Positions 1 to 13,000 of a stretch of 64,000 bases of DNA are shown here, in pieces (position 1 is the stretch's first letter; every line of letters begins with the position of its first letter). The stretch is from Acanthosepion esculentum (lineage: Eukaryota > Mollusca > Cephalopoda > Sepiida > Sepiidae). Location: assembly GCA_964036315.1 (NCBI GenBank), contig OZ038500.1, positions 62,636,102 to 62,700,101 of the forward strand, given 5' to 3'. The notes under the pieces were generated by a model. The model worked only from the letters and a program-made list of their open reading frames with translations, was not told where the DNA came from and ran no database searches. Position numbers and translations under genes: made by a program.

Positions 1-330
1 ACTCACTTGCTAACCGTCTGGCCTACGACTAGGCGTCCATTTTCCTTTTCTTCATGATGGGAATAATTATTGGCTCGTATCGCTTTGGTTTTGCCGCGTT
101 TCTCCAGAGATTCTGAGCTTTCGGTGTCTAGATTGACAATTGATTCACAAAACAAAATATTCTTGGGGATTATTAATTTTTTTACCTACATCACTTAAAT
201 TGAATTATTTACATTATTCGGGTTGTTATCCTCATTTTCATTGTCATATTCACAACGTTTCGGTCGTTGTACGCTCGGGTGATTGTTCTAGTTCCACGTG
301 CCATGTCTCTTCCAGATGTCTCAGTTATCA
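1..330. other. Unidentified sequence at window start
   Basis: A short open frame of about 60 codons exists on the minus strand ending near position 4. It has no recognisable motif. It may be part of the upstream UQCRFS1 intron or of an old repeat. Nothing else was seen. Confidence 0.3.
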
Positions 331-1263
331 GGTCATCCCATAAGTTCTGTCCGAATTTTGAATAAAGAAAACAAGTGACCAAATGTTACATTTAATTACA
401 GATTCAATCAACAATGTATTCTCCTTGATTATCTATTACTTCCTTCCATCTATTAACAAGCTTACTAATTCCATTACTGTAAAATTCTTTTGGTTTTGAT
501 TCGAAGAACTCACAAATGTCAGTTTTAACCTCTTCCTGTGTTACAAAAGCTGTTTCTTCCAAATGATTCTGTCCTTCCCCTTTACCAAGCCACTGTCTAC
601 AACGCTTAACATTTCGATAAAAGATGCATTTTTCGTTGCCAGTCACAAGTCTATCCAAAAAAGGTGAAACAAGTTGGCGAGAATGGAGAGAAGAGCAGAT
701 GTCAATTTGGGATTTGAGGTTGTTTTCAGACAATTCATGAGGCACCCATTTTCCAAGCTTAGGAACTTTTCCAAGTTGTTGAAGATGACGATGAACAGTT
801 GTATGGTTTGAACTTAGAACCACTGCCAATTCCTCAACTGATAAAGCAGGATTTTCTTCAAGGGCTGCTTCAAGAAGCTTTTCATCAAACTCAACTAGAC
901 TGGACATCTTCAAGGGTGAAATCTCCACCTCTGAATTTTGCAAACCATCTTCTGCAAGTTCTTTCATTCACACATTTCTCTCCATAAACTGAGTGAATGT
1001 TTCTAGCCGCTTCAGCTGCTGAGTTTCCTTTCTTGAACTCATAAAGCATTATGTGCCTCAAATGATTCTTGGTTACTTCCATGTTAGCAGGGTTTTAATC
1101 AAACAAAATTTAATTTTATTGTTCTCTGAAATAAAATTTGATCAGTTTAAATGCATCTAAGCATAAAAATAATGTTCAGCTCCATTAGACATTATAAAAT
1201 ACTCTTTAATTTTGTTCTTTTTAATAAAAAGTTAAAATTCGGACGGAACTTATGGGATGACCT
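331..1263 (-). mobile_element. Mariner-family DNA transposon, internally deleted
   Basis: Near-perfect terminal inverted repeats of about 29 bp (GGTCATCCCATAAGTTCTGT at the left, its reverse complement ending at 1263) bound a minus-strand transposase relic. The N-terminal helix-turn-helix part (1082-891) and a second frame (967-404) overlap around an apparent frameshift. The second frame has the HTH block ENPALSVEELAVVL and the C-terminal block (KEFYSNGISKLVNRW). The whole catalytic centre with its aspartates is missing between them, so the copy is non-autonomous. The right flank reads TA; the left flank is not a clean TA. Confidence 0.85.
404..1082 (-). pseudogene. Mariner transposase relic (catalytic core deleted)
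   Basis: Two overlapping frames together cover the DNA-binding N-terminus (CRRWFAKFRGGDFTLEDVQ) and, after an in-frame fusion, the last ~45 residues of a mariner transposase. The DD34D catalytic region is absent. It cannot make active enzyme. Confidence 0.85.
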
Positions 1264-2386
1264 AATAGATTTTAACGTTTACTGAAAACCCACAAACAAA
1301 AACGACCTAATAAATTTCTATTCCCACCATAACCAGAGAATAAAATCTGGACTAATCACAGGTTTTTACCTCAGAGCCTTTAGAATATGTAACTCTGTAC
1401 ACTTAAATGAAGAAGAGAAATATATTGAGAAAACATTCAAACTTCTTATATAATCAGGAAGAAAATAAATCAAACACCAGAAAAATTCAAATTTCAAATG
1501 CCAGAAATTATCAGATAGTGCAAAAAACCATTTACATAGGTGAGGTATAATATGATCTAAAAACCTGGATCTATGAACACAAGAGAAACTTGCATTTAGA
1601 AATTCTCTCTCGTCTTGTATCGAAACATGGGACATAACTTTGATTTCACTAATGCCAGCCTAATCATAAAAGAACATCACTCTTTAAGGAGAAAATATTT
1701 TGAAAATATATTTATAACATTACTACCGACTATAAATATTCGCTTGAAACATTACATCACATCTTTCTATAGAGCCATTATTCATGAATCTAACTTATGT
1801 CTATCTAATACATAAAATAATGAAAATGTACAAATCCTCTTCTAGAATACGCATGAGAAATGCTTTAATGATAAATCCAACCAAAACTATGATAACCACA
1901 GACCTTCCACACACACACACACACACACGAGAATATAAAAATCTGACCAAACACAAAATTATTGCAACATGTTGCTATATTTCACTGACAATGCAAGGGT
2001 GATATCTGTAGACATTCCTCATACACACGCTTACACAATTACATGTATTAACGTTACCATCCAAACCTAGACACACAAGCATTTCTTTACTCGCACACTC
2101 TTACACTATCACATACTTTAACATCCAAAATATTCCTCACACATATTTATATATTATCTATTGCATTAATACACGACGCATGTCTGACCCATGAGAACTA
2201 ACCAAAAATCATAACATACCAGTAGTCTGTCTCTTTGCTTTTTTCAATTCTATTCTCGATTTCTGATGAAGCCTTTAATATAGGTGAAACATGTTAGATT
2301 GAAATACATTTTGTGCATGTTCTTTTATCATCTAGTCAGATTCCGATCCATATCTGATCTACATTTGATTTTCAACTCCTCTCCTC

Positions 2387-2389
<3 letters not shown>
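1264..2389. other. AT-rich stretch with (AC)n tract and hammerhead-like motif
   Basis: No coding signal. A short (AC)n tract lies at about 1909-1928. At 2263-2290 the order CTGATGA, a four-base helix (GCCT/AGGT) and GAAAC resembles a hammerhead-ribozyme core, as found in Penelope-like retroelements. It is described among the findings. Confidence 0.45.

Positions 2390-2435
<46 letters not shown>
2390..2435. repeat. (AT)n microsatellite
   Basis: About 23 uninterrupted AT units. Confidence 0.95.
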
Positions 2436-2439
<4 letters not shown>

Positions 2440-3353
2440 GGTGTAACAGCAAACTTTTCCAATTGTTAAATTAAGTTTTGAACCATTGTATCTTAAAAAT
2501 GATTAAAGATATCTTACTGGAATTCTCTGAGGTTTTTATAACATTATTGGAATCTACTATGAGCAATAAGAATGTATTATTCTCCAAGCTTAACAGAGGA
2601 ATTGTGATGAAATTGATCATTTTTGTTTAAAGGTCAAATAAGAACATTTCTCAAAAAAACGTATCTTATTTTTTATTTTTTAAATTTGATAACAAATTTG
2701 TCTGATTTATGGCAAGATATGCACAAAATTTAGTGGTGGACTTTTAACTGTGGCCTGAGTTACAAGGGTTTTACTGAGTTGGGCCAAATTCAAAATGGCA
2801 GATTTTGGCATTTGCCACTATATGCTAACATTTTCATATCTCCCACTATGGTCATGTACATCTTTAGAAAGCTCTTTGAATGCTGGTTAATGTTCACATA
2901 AGAACTATGATCATAAAATGAATAGAATTTGTGTTACTTTTGGTTAAATGTTGACCAATCTGGGGGTAAATAAATTACCTTACTTTTGTTTACATTTTTA
3001 TTATACAACAAATAGATTTTTATATGAAAAAGTGACATAATAAAAATATTTTAAAAAGTGTCATGAATTAATGTTAAGATAACATAAAATAATATGAAAA
3101 TGATGTTAGTGGTTAATAAATTTTTATTGACATTTGCCACAGTACACTAAATGCATGAAACAGTCAAATTTTCAGTATTTTTATATATATTTAACTCTGG
3201 GTTAAATAGTAGGACTTGTAAAAAAAAAAAAAAAATCCTTTGACCTAGAGATGTAAAATAGGTACCATTCAATTTCTATCATGAAGCCCTATAAGTGAAC
3301 CAAATTTGAAAAAAAATCTGTGTCCGTGATGGTCAGATTTGACATGGAATGAT
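2436..3353. other. AT-rich non-coding stretch with a SINE-like tail
   Basis: No gene seen. Around 3190-3230 the string GGTTAAATAGTAGGACTTGT followed by poly-A resembles the tail of the SINE copy at 4650-4830, so this may be a decayed SINE 3' end. Confidence 0.4.
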
Positions 3354-3402
3354 GTGTGTATGTATGTATGTATGTATGTATGTATATATATATACACACA
3401 CA

Positions 3403-3438
<36 letters not shown>
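3354..3438. repeat. Compound microsatellite (TGTA)n(TA)n(CA)n
   Basis: Consecutive runs of TGTA, TA and CA units. The run ends directly against the terminus of an AT-rich repeat (TAGGTACTTCC). Confidence 0.95.
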
Positions 3439-3442
<4 letters not shown>

Positions 3443-3660
3443 GTACTTCCAATGAAAAGTAATATCTAAGGTTAAAAATTAATTTTTAAAAATTAAAAAT
3501 GTTTAAGTTTTTATTTTAGTTTTAATTTCAAGCTAATAGATCAAATTTAATATTTCCAATAAGAAAAATACTTTGCTGTATTTCAAACTGAATTTAAATT
3601 GATTGGATTTTTTTTTTTTTTTTTTTTACTAAATGTGAATATATCCACATAGTACATCAT
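3439..3660 (+). repeat. Truncated copy of TAGGTACC AT-rich element family
   Basis: It begins TAGGTACTTCC, then ATATCTAAGGTTAAAAAT, then the stretch TTTAATTTCAAGCTAATAGA. It is collinear with the copies at 17976 and 56826. No coding capacity; the 3' portion is lost. Confidence 0.6.
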
Positions 3661-4173
3661 TACTAGAATGTGTTGATAGATTAAACAGGAACATACACTC
3701 AATTTCATCTACATTTTACCATATCAACGCCATGTTAAAATGCACAGATAAGGGTATACAAGTAAAAATTCAACTCTTAACAATGAAAAGTAGATAAGAA
3801 TAAGGATAAAAATAATTCAATCCAATCAAAAATTACAATTGGTATCCTGTTTCACAAATATCAGTTAACAATTAGAGGCTTTTATTATTGCTGTAAAAAC
3901 AGACCTATTAAAAACAATGGAATAGGGTAATGAAGAGTAAGGTAAAAGAAGTAAAAAATCCTTGCTCTTCATTTCACTGTTATAGTTTTTGATGCAGTAA
4001 TAATATTTAGTAGCCCTAGGAAATTAGATGTTTTTGTTGAAAAATTCAAGTTCCTGCAAGTGGATTGTCTTTCTTTCGCTACCAAATCTTGCTCCATGTG
4101 TAAACGTCAGCATTTAGGTGAGTTTTATTATTTATTTTCTTTTTTAATGCTTTGCTTTTTTTTTTGATTTCAG

Positions 4174-4317
4174 GTCAATCTCAAGTCCGTTTTGCCCACA
4201 CTGATATTCAGATTCCAGATTTTAGTGCTTACCGACGTGAAGGTGTGATGGATTCAAAAAAATCTAATAAAGACTCTGATGAAAGCCGCAAAGCATTCAC
4301 ATACCTTCTTTCAATTG
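4174..4317 (+). CDS. UQCRFS1: UQCRFS1 exon: mature N-terminus and start of membrane anchor
   Basis: The exon follows a long T-rich tract and CAG, and ends ATTG/GTAAGT. It starts by completing a codon from an upstream exon. It encodes the matrix-side stretch [17 protein letters not shown], then KAFTYLLSI, the beginning of the membrane helix. The internal ATG (4248-4250) is not a plausible start because the conserved residues before it are in frame. Confidence 0.95.
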
Positions 4318-7300
4318 GTAAGTAAAAAGTCACCTTGTGACGACTCTTTGTTGCATCTGCTTTTCTGATTGAATTGTGAAGATGGCATAGAAAAATGTTG
4401 CTGAAATCTTGTGTTTGGAAAGATTTTAGAGTATACAGTATTGTGGTGGAAAAGGCGTTCAGTTTGCCTGACAAAGATCAGTTTGAATTCAAGCCAAAAA
4501 AAATCAACAGTATGATAGATTTAAGAAAATAATAATTCTTAGGCATAACAATTAACTTATCTTTTCTTACTGAAAATCATTATTTGCTGTTCATTTTGAG
4601 TTTGGCCAGTTGTCATGGAAACCCTGCCACCAGCAAAATATTGATCTAATTGAAAGAAATCTGTATGTGTGGTTGATGTAATGAATAGTGTCTTGGAAAT
4701 AGGAATTGGTAAGCCAAGTTTGAATTCCAGTTAGGTTCATTATTCATTTACATGCAAATACTATTGGGAAAGCTATGAATCCGTCTACTCTCACAATTCT
4801 TGGTTAAATAGTAGTACTTGTAAAAAAAAAATTTCTTACAATCCAAAATGTATTGGATTTACATAACCCACAAAGGGTTGATAAGCTGTCAAAAACAAGT
4901 GATTCAATAATAATTTTGCATGTACATACATTATGTTCTGCCAATATCTCATAAATAATGGACTATTCCATTTTGATCTGGGGAAAGGCAGAAAAGACAT
5001 TTCAGAGATGATTCTTGGTTTCAGTGAAAAAAAATGAAAGAAAATCACCAAAGTTAAGCAGCATTGAGCCTGGTCAGTACCTAGATGTGTGGCTGCCTGG
5101 GAATACCAAGTTACTGTAAGTTTGGATGTATGGGTGGTGTAATGAATAATGGCTCGAAATTGTTCTCCCTGATTTATTGCTATCAATTTCATCTTTTCTA
5201 TTCAACTGTTGAGCGTCATTCACAGAGAAATCTCCAGTACATAAATTTGCAAACCACTTTTCATACACTGAATCACATTCATAGTACCTATTTAATAAAC
5301 TGCATAAATCTTGTTATATTTTTACCTTTTATTAAAATCACAAACCATAATATCTTCAATGTTAAAATCAATAAACAAAAATTTTGTCAAAATTATAAAA
5401 AAAAAATAATAAATAAATGCATGCTGATATAACTGTCACAGTACAATCAAAAGTAGTCTTTTTGAATGGTGTTAAACCTAAGATGTATGGTGGTGTAAAG
5501 GATAGTGGCTTAGAACGAGAAATCAGAGAGCTGAGTTCAAATTCCATTAGAGTTTGTTATATTCACTTATGTGCAAATACCTTTGAGAAATGCATAAGTC
5601 CATCTCAAGGTCCCCCCTAACTATAGGTTAAATGGTCTGGGTTTTGTAGCTTTGGTTGGTAACCAGTCTAGGAGAAAGACAACTCTGAATTCAAAACTGT
5701 ATGTAGTCCTTGTGAAGTACATACTATGAAGCTAAGGAAAGGATCATGGAGTTCACATTGACTATGATCCCAACTACGGTTGGCTTACTTAAGCCTAAAC
5801 CACCCCAAATACCATCACCTATGAAATGTTCTTTAACTATTAACCATTGCATTAGTATTATTTCTTCAGCTTTGGGTGACAACACGTCTAGAAAGATAAC
5901 TTTGAATTCAAAATCCTTTGCATTAATATTTCTTCAATTATTAAAAATTGTACTTTTTAAATGTTGGTTGATATTACACAACCTGTTTTTGAGCCTCCTG
6001 TAAATTGATGGTTAATAAAATAGTTTAAAAGATCTTTGTTAATGTGATATATTCCATTCCTACTGGCAATCCAACTATTGCAGCCTTGTGCCAGGCTAGG
6101 ATTAATATCTCTTAACTCTTCCATCAGCTTGTCATAAATTTAAAAATGTAGGACACTGTTCCACATATTTTCTTAACTGAGTTAGAAGTATTTACTCAGC
6201 TGAGTCTGATTTGAGGTTACAAATAAGGGTCACTTAAGGATTGAACCCAAGGGATATTTATTTTGTTGAAATAAGTAAAAAGTAAATGTACAACTGATTG
6301 AATTCATAAAATCTAATTATTCATTTTTCTTTTAGAAAGAAAAAATCCTCTTCAACTCAGTTCAGGCTCTAAAAGAAATAATCTTTAGAGTTGTCCAAAC
6401 TGATATAACTATGCAAAATAAGTAATTTCTTTTTCTTTACTTGTGTAACAGAGAGACTTTGGGAAGCACACACAAACACATACACACATATATTTTATTT
6501 TTTTTTATTGAAATTGGAGTAGATTTGAACAGTAAAATTAGATCAGAACAATTTTGTTTACTGATGGGAATCTGATCTAGCCCATTTGGAATTGGGTCAT
6601 TAGGAAAACAATGAAAGATGATCAAGATAATTTTTATCAGTTAAAATTTGAAATAGAGCTTCACATGATTTTGGGTTGAAGGCAGCACTCATGATAATCG
6701 CATGCGGGCCAAGGGTCGATTTATGATCAGCCAGGTTTATCTATATAAACGCGCACAGAAATCTGTTGACAGAGTGGTTGCCTCGTCTGCTGTCAAGTGC
6801 AGTCGAGCTGGGTAGAGAGAGGTCGGAGACTGGAAGTGATGTCAGATATTGGAACCAAACGCCCGCTAACATATTTTGTTGATATAAGTACGAAGAAGCG
6901 AATTACTCCTCCGACAATTTAAGACTGCTACTATTATTACTACCACTGGAAACGGAAATGTCGAACAAGCTGCAATAATCAAAAGGTTGTTTTTGGGCTT
7001 GTCTGTCATTGAGTGCAGTCGAGCTGGGTGGAGAGATATCGGAGACTGGAAGTGACGTCAGGGATTTGGAACAAAACCCCCGCTAACATGTACTGTTAAT
7101 ATAAGTACCGATGCTTCTGCTACCACAGAGATTACTACTACTGTTACTACCGCCGAGGAGAAACGCAACTATAAATTTTAAGCTGCACACAGAAATCTTT
7201 ATCTCTCCATTGCAAGAGTCTTATATCGTTCTGAGATGATTTCACAAGAAGCTAATCACAACCCACTCTCTCTCTGTCTAGAATCCAGTGTATGAGTTTT

Positions 7301-10049
7301 TACGTCAATTACTTTTCTTTTCTGTAACTTGTTTCTTTTCTATACTATTCTTTTCTGCTATATAAAAGACATTAACAATTCAACCATTGAATAGTTGTTT
7401 GTCTGGCTTTCTGCAGATATTTTTTTTTTTTTTGGTGCATTCTAAATTTCTTAGCACAGACTCTCCAGCCGTGTCTACATCTTCAGTCGACTGTGAATGG
7501 ATGAACATCACTTCTGCTTTCTGGATCAAACCAAACACAATGTGGGCTGGATGCGGGATTAAACCAGTGGACTGGTCGAATGATCTACGGATGCTCATGA
7601 GGACCTACGGTCAATCCCTTAAGTTCATTTAAGACCGAGTAGACACCTCAACCCAGAGAGTAAGATGTCTGAGGTTTAGGGGCTAGGGTGAAAGTGTTAG
7701 ACTTGTTTGGTAAATGCACAAATTTAAGTATAGTACTAGATTAGTGGCAAGGTAACATCCTTTTTACAGTTGAAATTGATAGATGTAATTGTAGGTTCTA
7801 TGTTAAGCTTCTTCTCTTTTTCTTGTTTGTGGAACTCTTTGCTGGTCTCTTCGTTTCCTATTACCTTTGATCTCCAAAAATTTAAATGCAATATCAGTCG
7901 TTATCTTTTGCCTTCTTAATTCCCGTTCTTTTATTATTTGTTGTCTTTAATAATGGTTCTCTTTGTCTCATTATTCTTTCACACTTGGTAATCCCTTGCA
8001 TCTTTTTTTTTTTTTTTTTAAACTTATCATTTCACCCCAAGCAAGGCAATAAGGCCATTAAGATGCAAGGGTTTTACCAAGAGTGAAGGAAACTGGGGAA
8101 AATGTTACTGAAGAGAAAGGACAATAAAAAGAATAGGATTCAAGGAAACAGAAAGTGACTTGATATTGCCCTTTTTTAAACTTTTAAGGTTGTCATTGAT
8201 GGGAAAGCAAGTAGTTGGAAATGTTCTTCAGTTGGAAAATGCAAATGAAGAAATATACCTAGCCTTTAATGTAAAGCTATGGTATTTTCTTAAAATATTG
8301 AAACACGTTTAAGTTATGCAGCAAAATTTTCAGTCTGCCAGAGAAACAAATTTTCCAGATCTTTAAATATTAAGATAATTTAAACAATTCCAGGCTATCA
8401 GATTTTGTGTGGAGCCAAAGTAATCAAGTGAATATTAATTTTCAGGTTAAACGATTTCATTTTTCCCATCCTACAAGCTATGAATTTCTAGTGATAAATT
8501 TCTGTTTGTTTTTGCAGGTGGATCAGTTACATGTGTTTATGCAGCCAAATCCATCGTCCATGAATTTGTGTCATCAATGAGTGCCTCGGCTGATGTGTTA
8601 GCTTTGGCCAAAATTGAGGTAAAACTTGGGGACATCCCTGAGGGCAAGAATGTCACCTTCAAATGGAGAGGCAAGCCCTTGTTTGTCAGGCATCGCACTG
8701 GAGAAGAAATTGAAACTGAGCGAGCTGTTGATGTCTCCTGTCTTAGAGATCCTCAACATGATGATGACCGGTGCCAGAAACCTCAGTGGTTGGTTTTATT
8801 GGGTGTCTGTACCCATTTGGGTAAGATTTTCTTTCTGCTTTTCAACTTTTATACATACTCTACATTTTCGATGATCATTTCAAAATATAAAGAATTTATC
8901 ATCACTATCCAAATATGTGCCCCAGGAATAAAAAAATGTAATTTCTCATAGAAGTTCCCTTACCTCGCTAAAAAATTGTGTATAAACATTTTCAGCAGGA
9001 CATCTTATTTTCTTTTTGTCATTGAGCTATGCCCAGTTGAATTCCCTCCTTTAGACATAGCTAGAGCTGACTATTTTCTTATGTTTATATTGATCTATAT
9101 ATAGTAATAGCTGGCCACTTGTATTCAAGGATACCCGTCTACTGGGGCGGATAGCCAATCTCTATTGCAGATGCTTGCTCAGATACACTTGTGTTTGTTC
9201 AACACCCACAGAGCCAACCTGTGGTTTATACTGCAACTATGCTGAGCAGACCTCAGTTACAGTTTCTGGGAGAGAGCGTGTTATCTAGCGTGATCAACAA
9301 TCTGAACAAGGCCAGCATGCTCAGGCCCTCAGCTACGATGACATGGCTTCGTTCTAGCACAGCTATCGACAGTCCACACCTGTTCTGTCTACCCAATTTC
9401 ACTCACAAGGCGTGGGTAACCTGTGGTATGGTTTTCGGGCACTTTCCAAAGGTGCCGCACGCTGGGATCTTCCCCCTCCAGACCGATATCCTTCCTGACA
9501 AATCGACCGTGGCGAGATTCAAACTTGGGTCTCAGGATCAGAAAGAGAACATTCTAACCACTTGGCCACACGCCCATAATCTATATATAATACACCACAT
9601 ACAGTAGAACTCCCCAACTCTGAACATAGCATAATCTAGACTTTCTCGAATTTGGACTGATCTTTAAATCCAAACTTTTGTATTGACATATGAAGCCTTT
9701 TCTTACTCGAATCAGAACAGTACCCTCAATACCAAACATCTTGGATGTTCAATTTAGAGGGGTTGTATTGTATATCCTTATTTTTGAATTCCTTTATAGA
9801 TTGTAATTGTTTTTGAATAAGATATATCTTGCCCATAATGTTTAAACATTTCATAAAGTGTCTTAGTTTTTCACAAACTTTTTTTATTATTGGTTGTTAA
9901 TAATTTTTTGTACATTTATCTCGGATCTTCAGTTTAGAGAGTTGTATATATTTACCTTTCTTTTTTTTTTTTGTATAACAATTAAGGGGAAGTGTGCAAA
10001 ATAACGATGAAACACCCACCCACCCAAATTCGATTTATATTATTTGTGT

Positions 10050-10086
<37 letters not shown>

Positions 10087-13000
10087 ACTTTGTGTTGTTG
10101 AATATTTGTTTTCAAATTTAACTATATTTTATTTAAATTAATTTTTGAAAAACTAAGGCTCACTATCGTTTTTGCTTTAATAAACTTAATTTAAAATTAT
10201 TTACTGGTTTCATGTTAGTAACAAACCAAAAAAAACAATGAAGTTTATTTTTCAAAGACAGAATAAAAAAATTATTTTCCATAACGCAAATTATTTTTCC
10301 ATATCATAGTTTCGGATTGGTGCGGAGACTCTTGCGCCGACCCAGACTGGACCAATTCAAGATATTTTGTTTGAAATTTGTTTTTGTAAAATAAAGTAAA
10401 AAAAAAAAAAAAAAAAAATAGCTATTAAGTTTCATTTTTAAAATCTGCGATAATGAATAAAAAGTTAAAATAATTACACAAAAAATACGGAAATGAATTC
10501 AAGAGTATAGAAAATTTTAAAATACATATAGCGTTTCGAAATTATCAGCAGAATTAAAAAGTAAAAACAGATGAGAATAATAATTATTTCTGTTCATTTT
10601 TACTTTTTAATTCTGAGAATTTCGAAATGCTTACATGGCTAAAAAAATTTGTTCTGATGCAATTATTACATATTTTTAATTTTAAAATATCTTTGAAAAA
10701 ATAAATCATAGGATTACACAAAAAAATAGTGCTTTGGGAACTTTTTGGTTGTAAATATATAACATTTGTGAGGATAATATACAGCTATCTTTCCTTAGGC
10801 GTTTATAAATTGTACACCGTTCAATTTCTGTTAACAAGGAACTATTTTTAGTTATAAAATTGTACTTGGATTAAACGAAAATTACTTACAATATAATACA
10901 TATTCCTTCTTGCCATCAATTTTGACTGCACGGGTACACTAGTTATAAATTAATTTAGAAAACTTGCTGCTTTTTTTCTTTTTTTTTTAAACTTGTTTGA
11001 ATAATTTGGTACAGTTTTAAGAAAATCTAATTAAACAGATTGTTTTAAGTTCTTTAGACAATTCCATAAATTTTCTTTTGGGCTTGATTGAACTAATTAA
11101 TAATAATGTGAAACAGCACATGACAACAATGCTTATGAATGCTATACGTTTTCTAACTTATGACTGGATTTTGACAAGGTACATAAAAATTCTTTTTTTT
11201 TTTAATTCATGTTTATAGAAAGAATTTATAAGTAAAACATTGCTTATATATGGCAGTTTTTAAAATTTGAATTAAAAATAAATAACATGAGATATTTATT
11301 AAAATATACTTTTAAAAGTTATGTAAATTAAATATTACTGTTTATACTGTAAATGAAATTAGTAATAAAAAAAATGGCTAAAGTAAATCTTTATGGGCTG
11401 GGCTATTTTCTTCTACTGAATCAAGGTGGGGATACACATAAAAGTTAACCTTTTGTAAAAGATTGTTTTCACAGTGTATGAAATAGGTTGTGAAATGATT
11501 AAAAACGGAAATGTTGTTGATACATATTAAATGGCTGATGACTGAGGTGGCAATTAAGAGAGGAGAACATAGGAAAGACTTGTTTTTTTGTGATAGCCTT
11601 CTCCAGACTAAGTGATTTCTGATTTCAATTAATAGATGCATCTTTGTAAAATATCTAAATCCTGTGTATTGTTAAAAAAAAAAGGAAAAAATTTGGTGAA
11701 ATAGTTTTTGTAGATAACATTCATTTTAATGACCTTCCCCCAAAGTGCAACATTTGTCAAAATTAGAAAAAAAAGTTTTTTTTTTTTTTTTTGTTTTTTT
11801 TTAGTCCCTTTTAGAAGTGGGGGTTCTGTTCATAATATTGATATGGTGTAAAATTTATCACTAATATTTAAAGTTATATAGAATTTTATTTACAAATGTT
11901 AAGTTTTAAACTGTTTACATCACTGATATCTGTATTTGTTTTTTTTTAATTTTCTGAATTTTTAAGACTTTTAAAAACTTATCTCTTTTTAGCACATTCA
12001 CAAATATTGGGAGATAATAATTATATTTCTTAAATGAAGAATATGTAAAAAAAAAAAAGAAAAGTTTCACCCGAAATTGCTTGTTTAAAATATTTTAAAG
12101 CACATAAAAATGTGTAATTGTAAAAAAAGAAAAAAAAAGGTGTTTTCATACACAGGTATCAGTGATGTAAGCACTATTTCAAATATCACATTTGAAAATA
12201 ACGTTGTCCAGATAACTCTTTAGAAAGTCAGTATTGATATAACCTTCTAAGAAGAAGAAAAAAAAATCAATATTTTTCAGTTCTGACAAATATCACACCT
12301 TGAGGAAAGTCTAATTGATGCTAATCTTCAAAAATTATTTCTCTCAAACATTTCATTTTGAGTGGACCAGTCTATTTAATTTTTTTTTCTTTCATCTGTT
12401 ACCAGACTGTCAATATATGGTAAGCATTGTATTAGCAATGATTATATTGTCTTTTTTATTGTTTTCTATTTATTATTGTTTAAGCATAGTTCAGATGTGG
12501 CACAAGACTGATCCTCACTGGGTGCCCCCAAACTTTCAAACTCGCTTCTCAGTCGTAATTGATCTAGTGAGATAATCTTGCAAACCATTATACCATGTCA
12601 AAGTGCCAAAATGATTTTCTATGCATGGCTTAGATGTGGCACAAGGCCAAACGTATGGGGTTACTAGTGAGGATCAAATTCACTATTCAGTTGTAATTGA
12701 TCTAGCGGACCCAGCTTATTAACCATGTTGAAGTGCTCTGATGCATGCTTATAGCATCTTAAAGAAGAAAAAAGAAAAAGTTTATTAAAAAGTCACAAAA
12801 TAGACATTTCTGTTTCTTGATAATGAAAATCAACTTTGTTCTGAGTATAAAAATGCTCTGGAATTATGTAGAATTCAAGAATTTGATGTGTAAACTACTT
12901 TTTTTTCCCAGTATTTGAGTTACAGTTGGGTTTTGAAGCACATTTTAAAAAAAATAATGGTTTTAAAGATCATTTTATATTCTATTGTATTTTTCAATTT

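Noticed and set aside
4925..5172. Functional 5S rRNA gene
   Set aside because: Only the 3' portion resembles 5S, with many substitutions and no terminator; it is attached to a repeat body seen elsewhere.
7387..7632. Overlapping open frames of 81 and 72 codons on both strands
   Set aside because: No motif. They lie in an LTR-like repeat island, where GC content makes chance frames longer.
9191..9607. 138-codon plus-strand open frame
   Set aside because: It runs antisense through a tRNA-headed repeat and shows no protein character.
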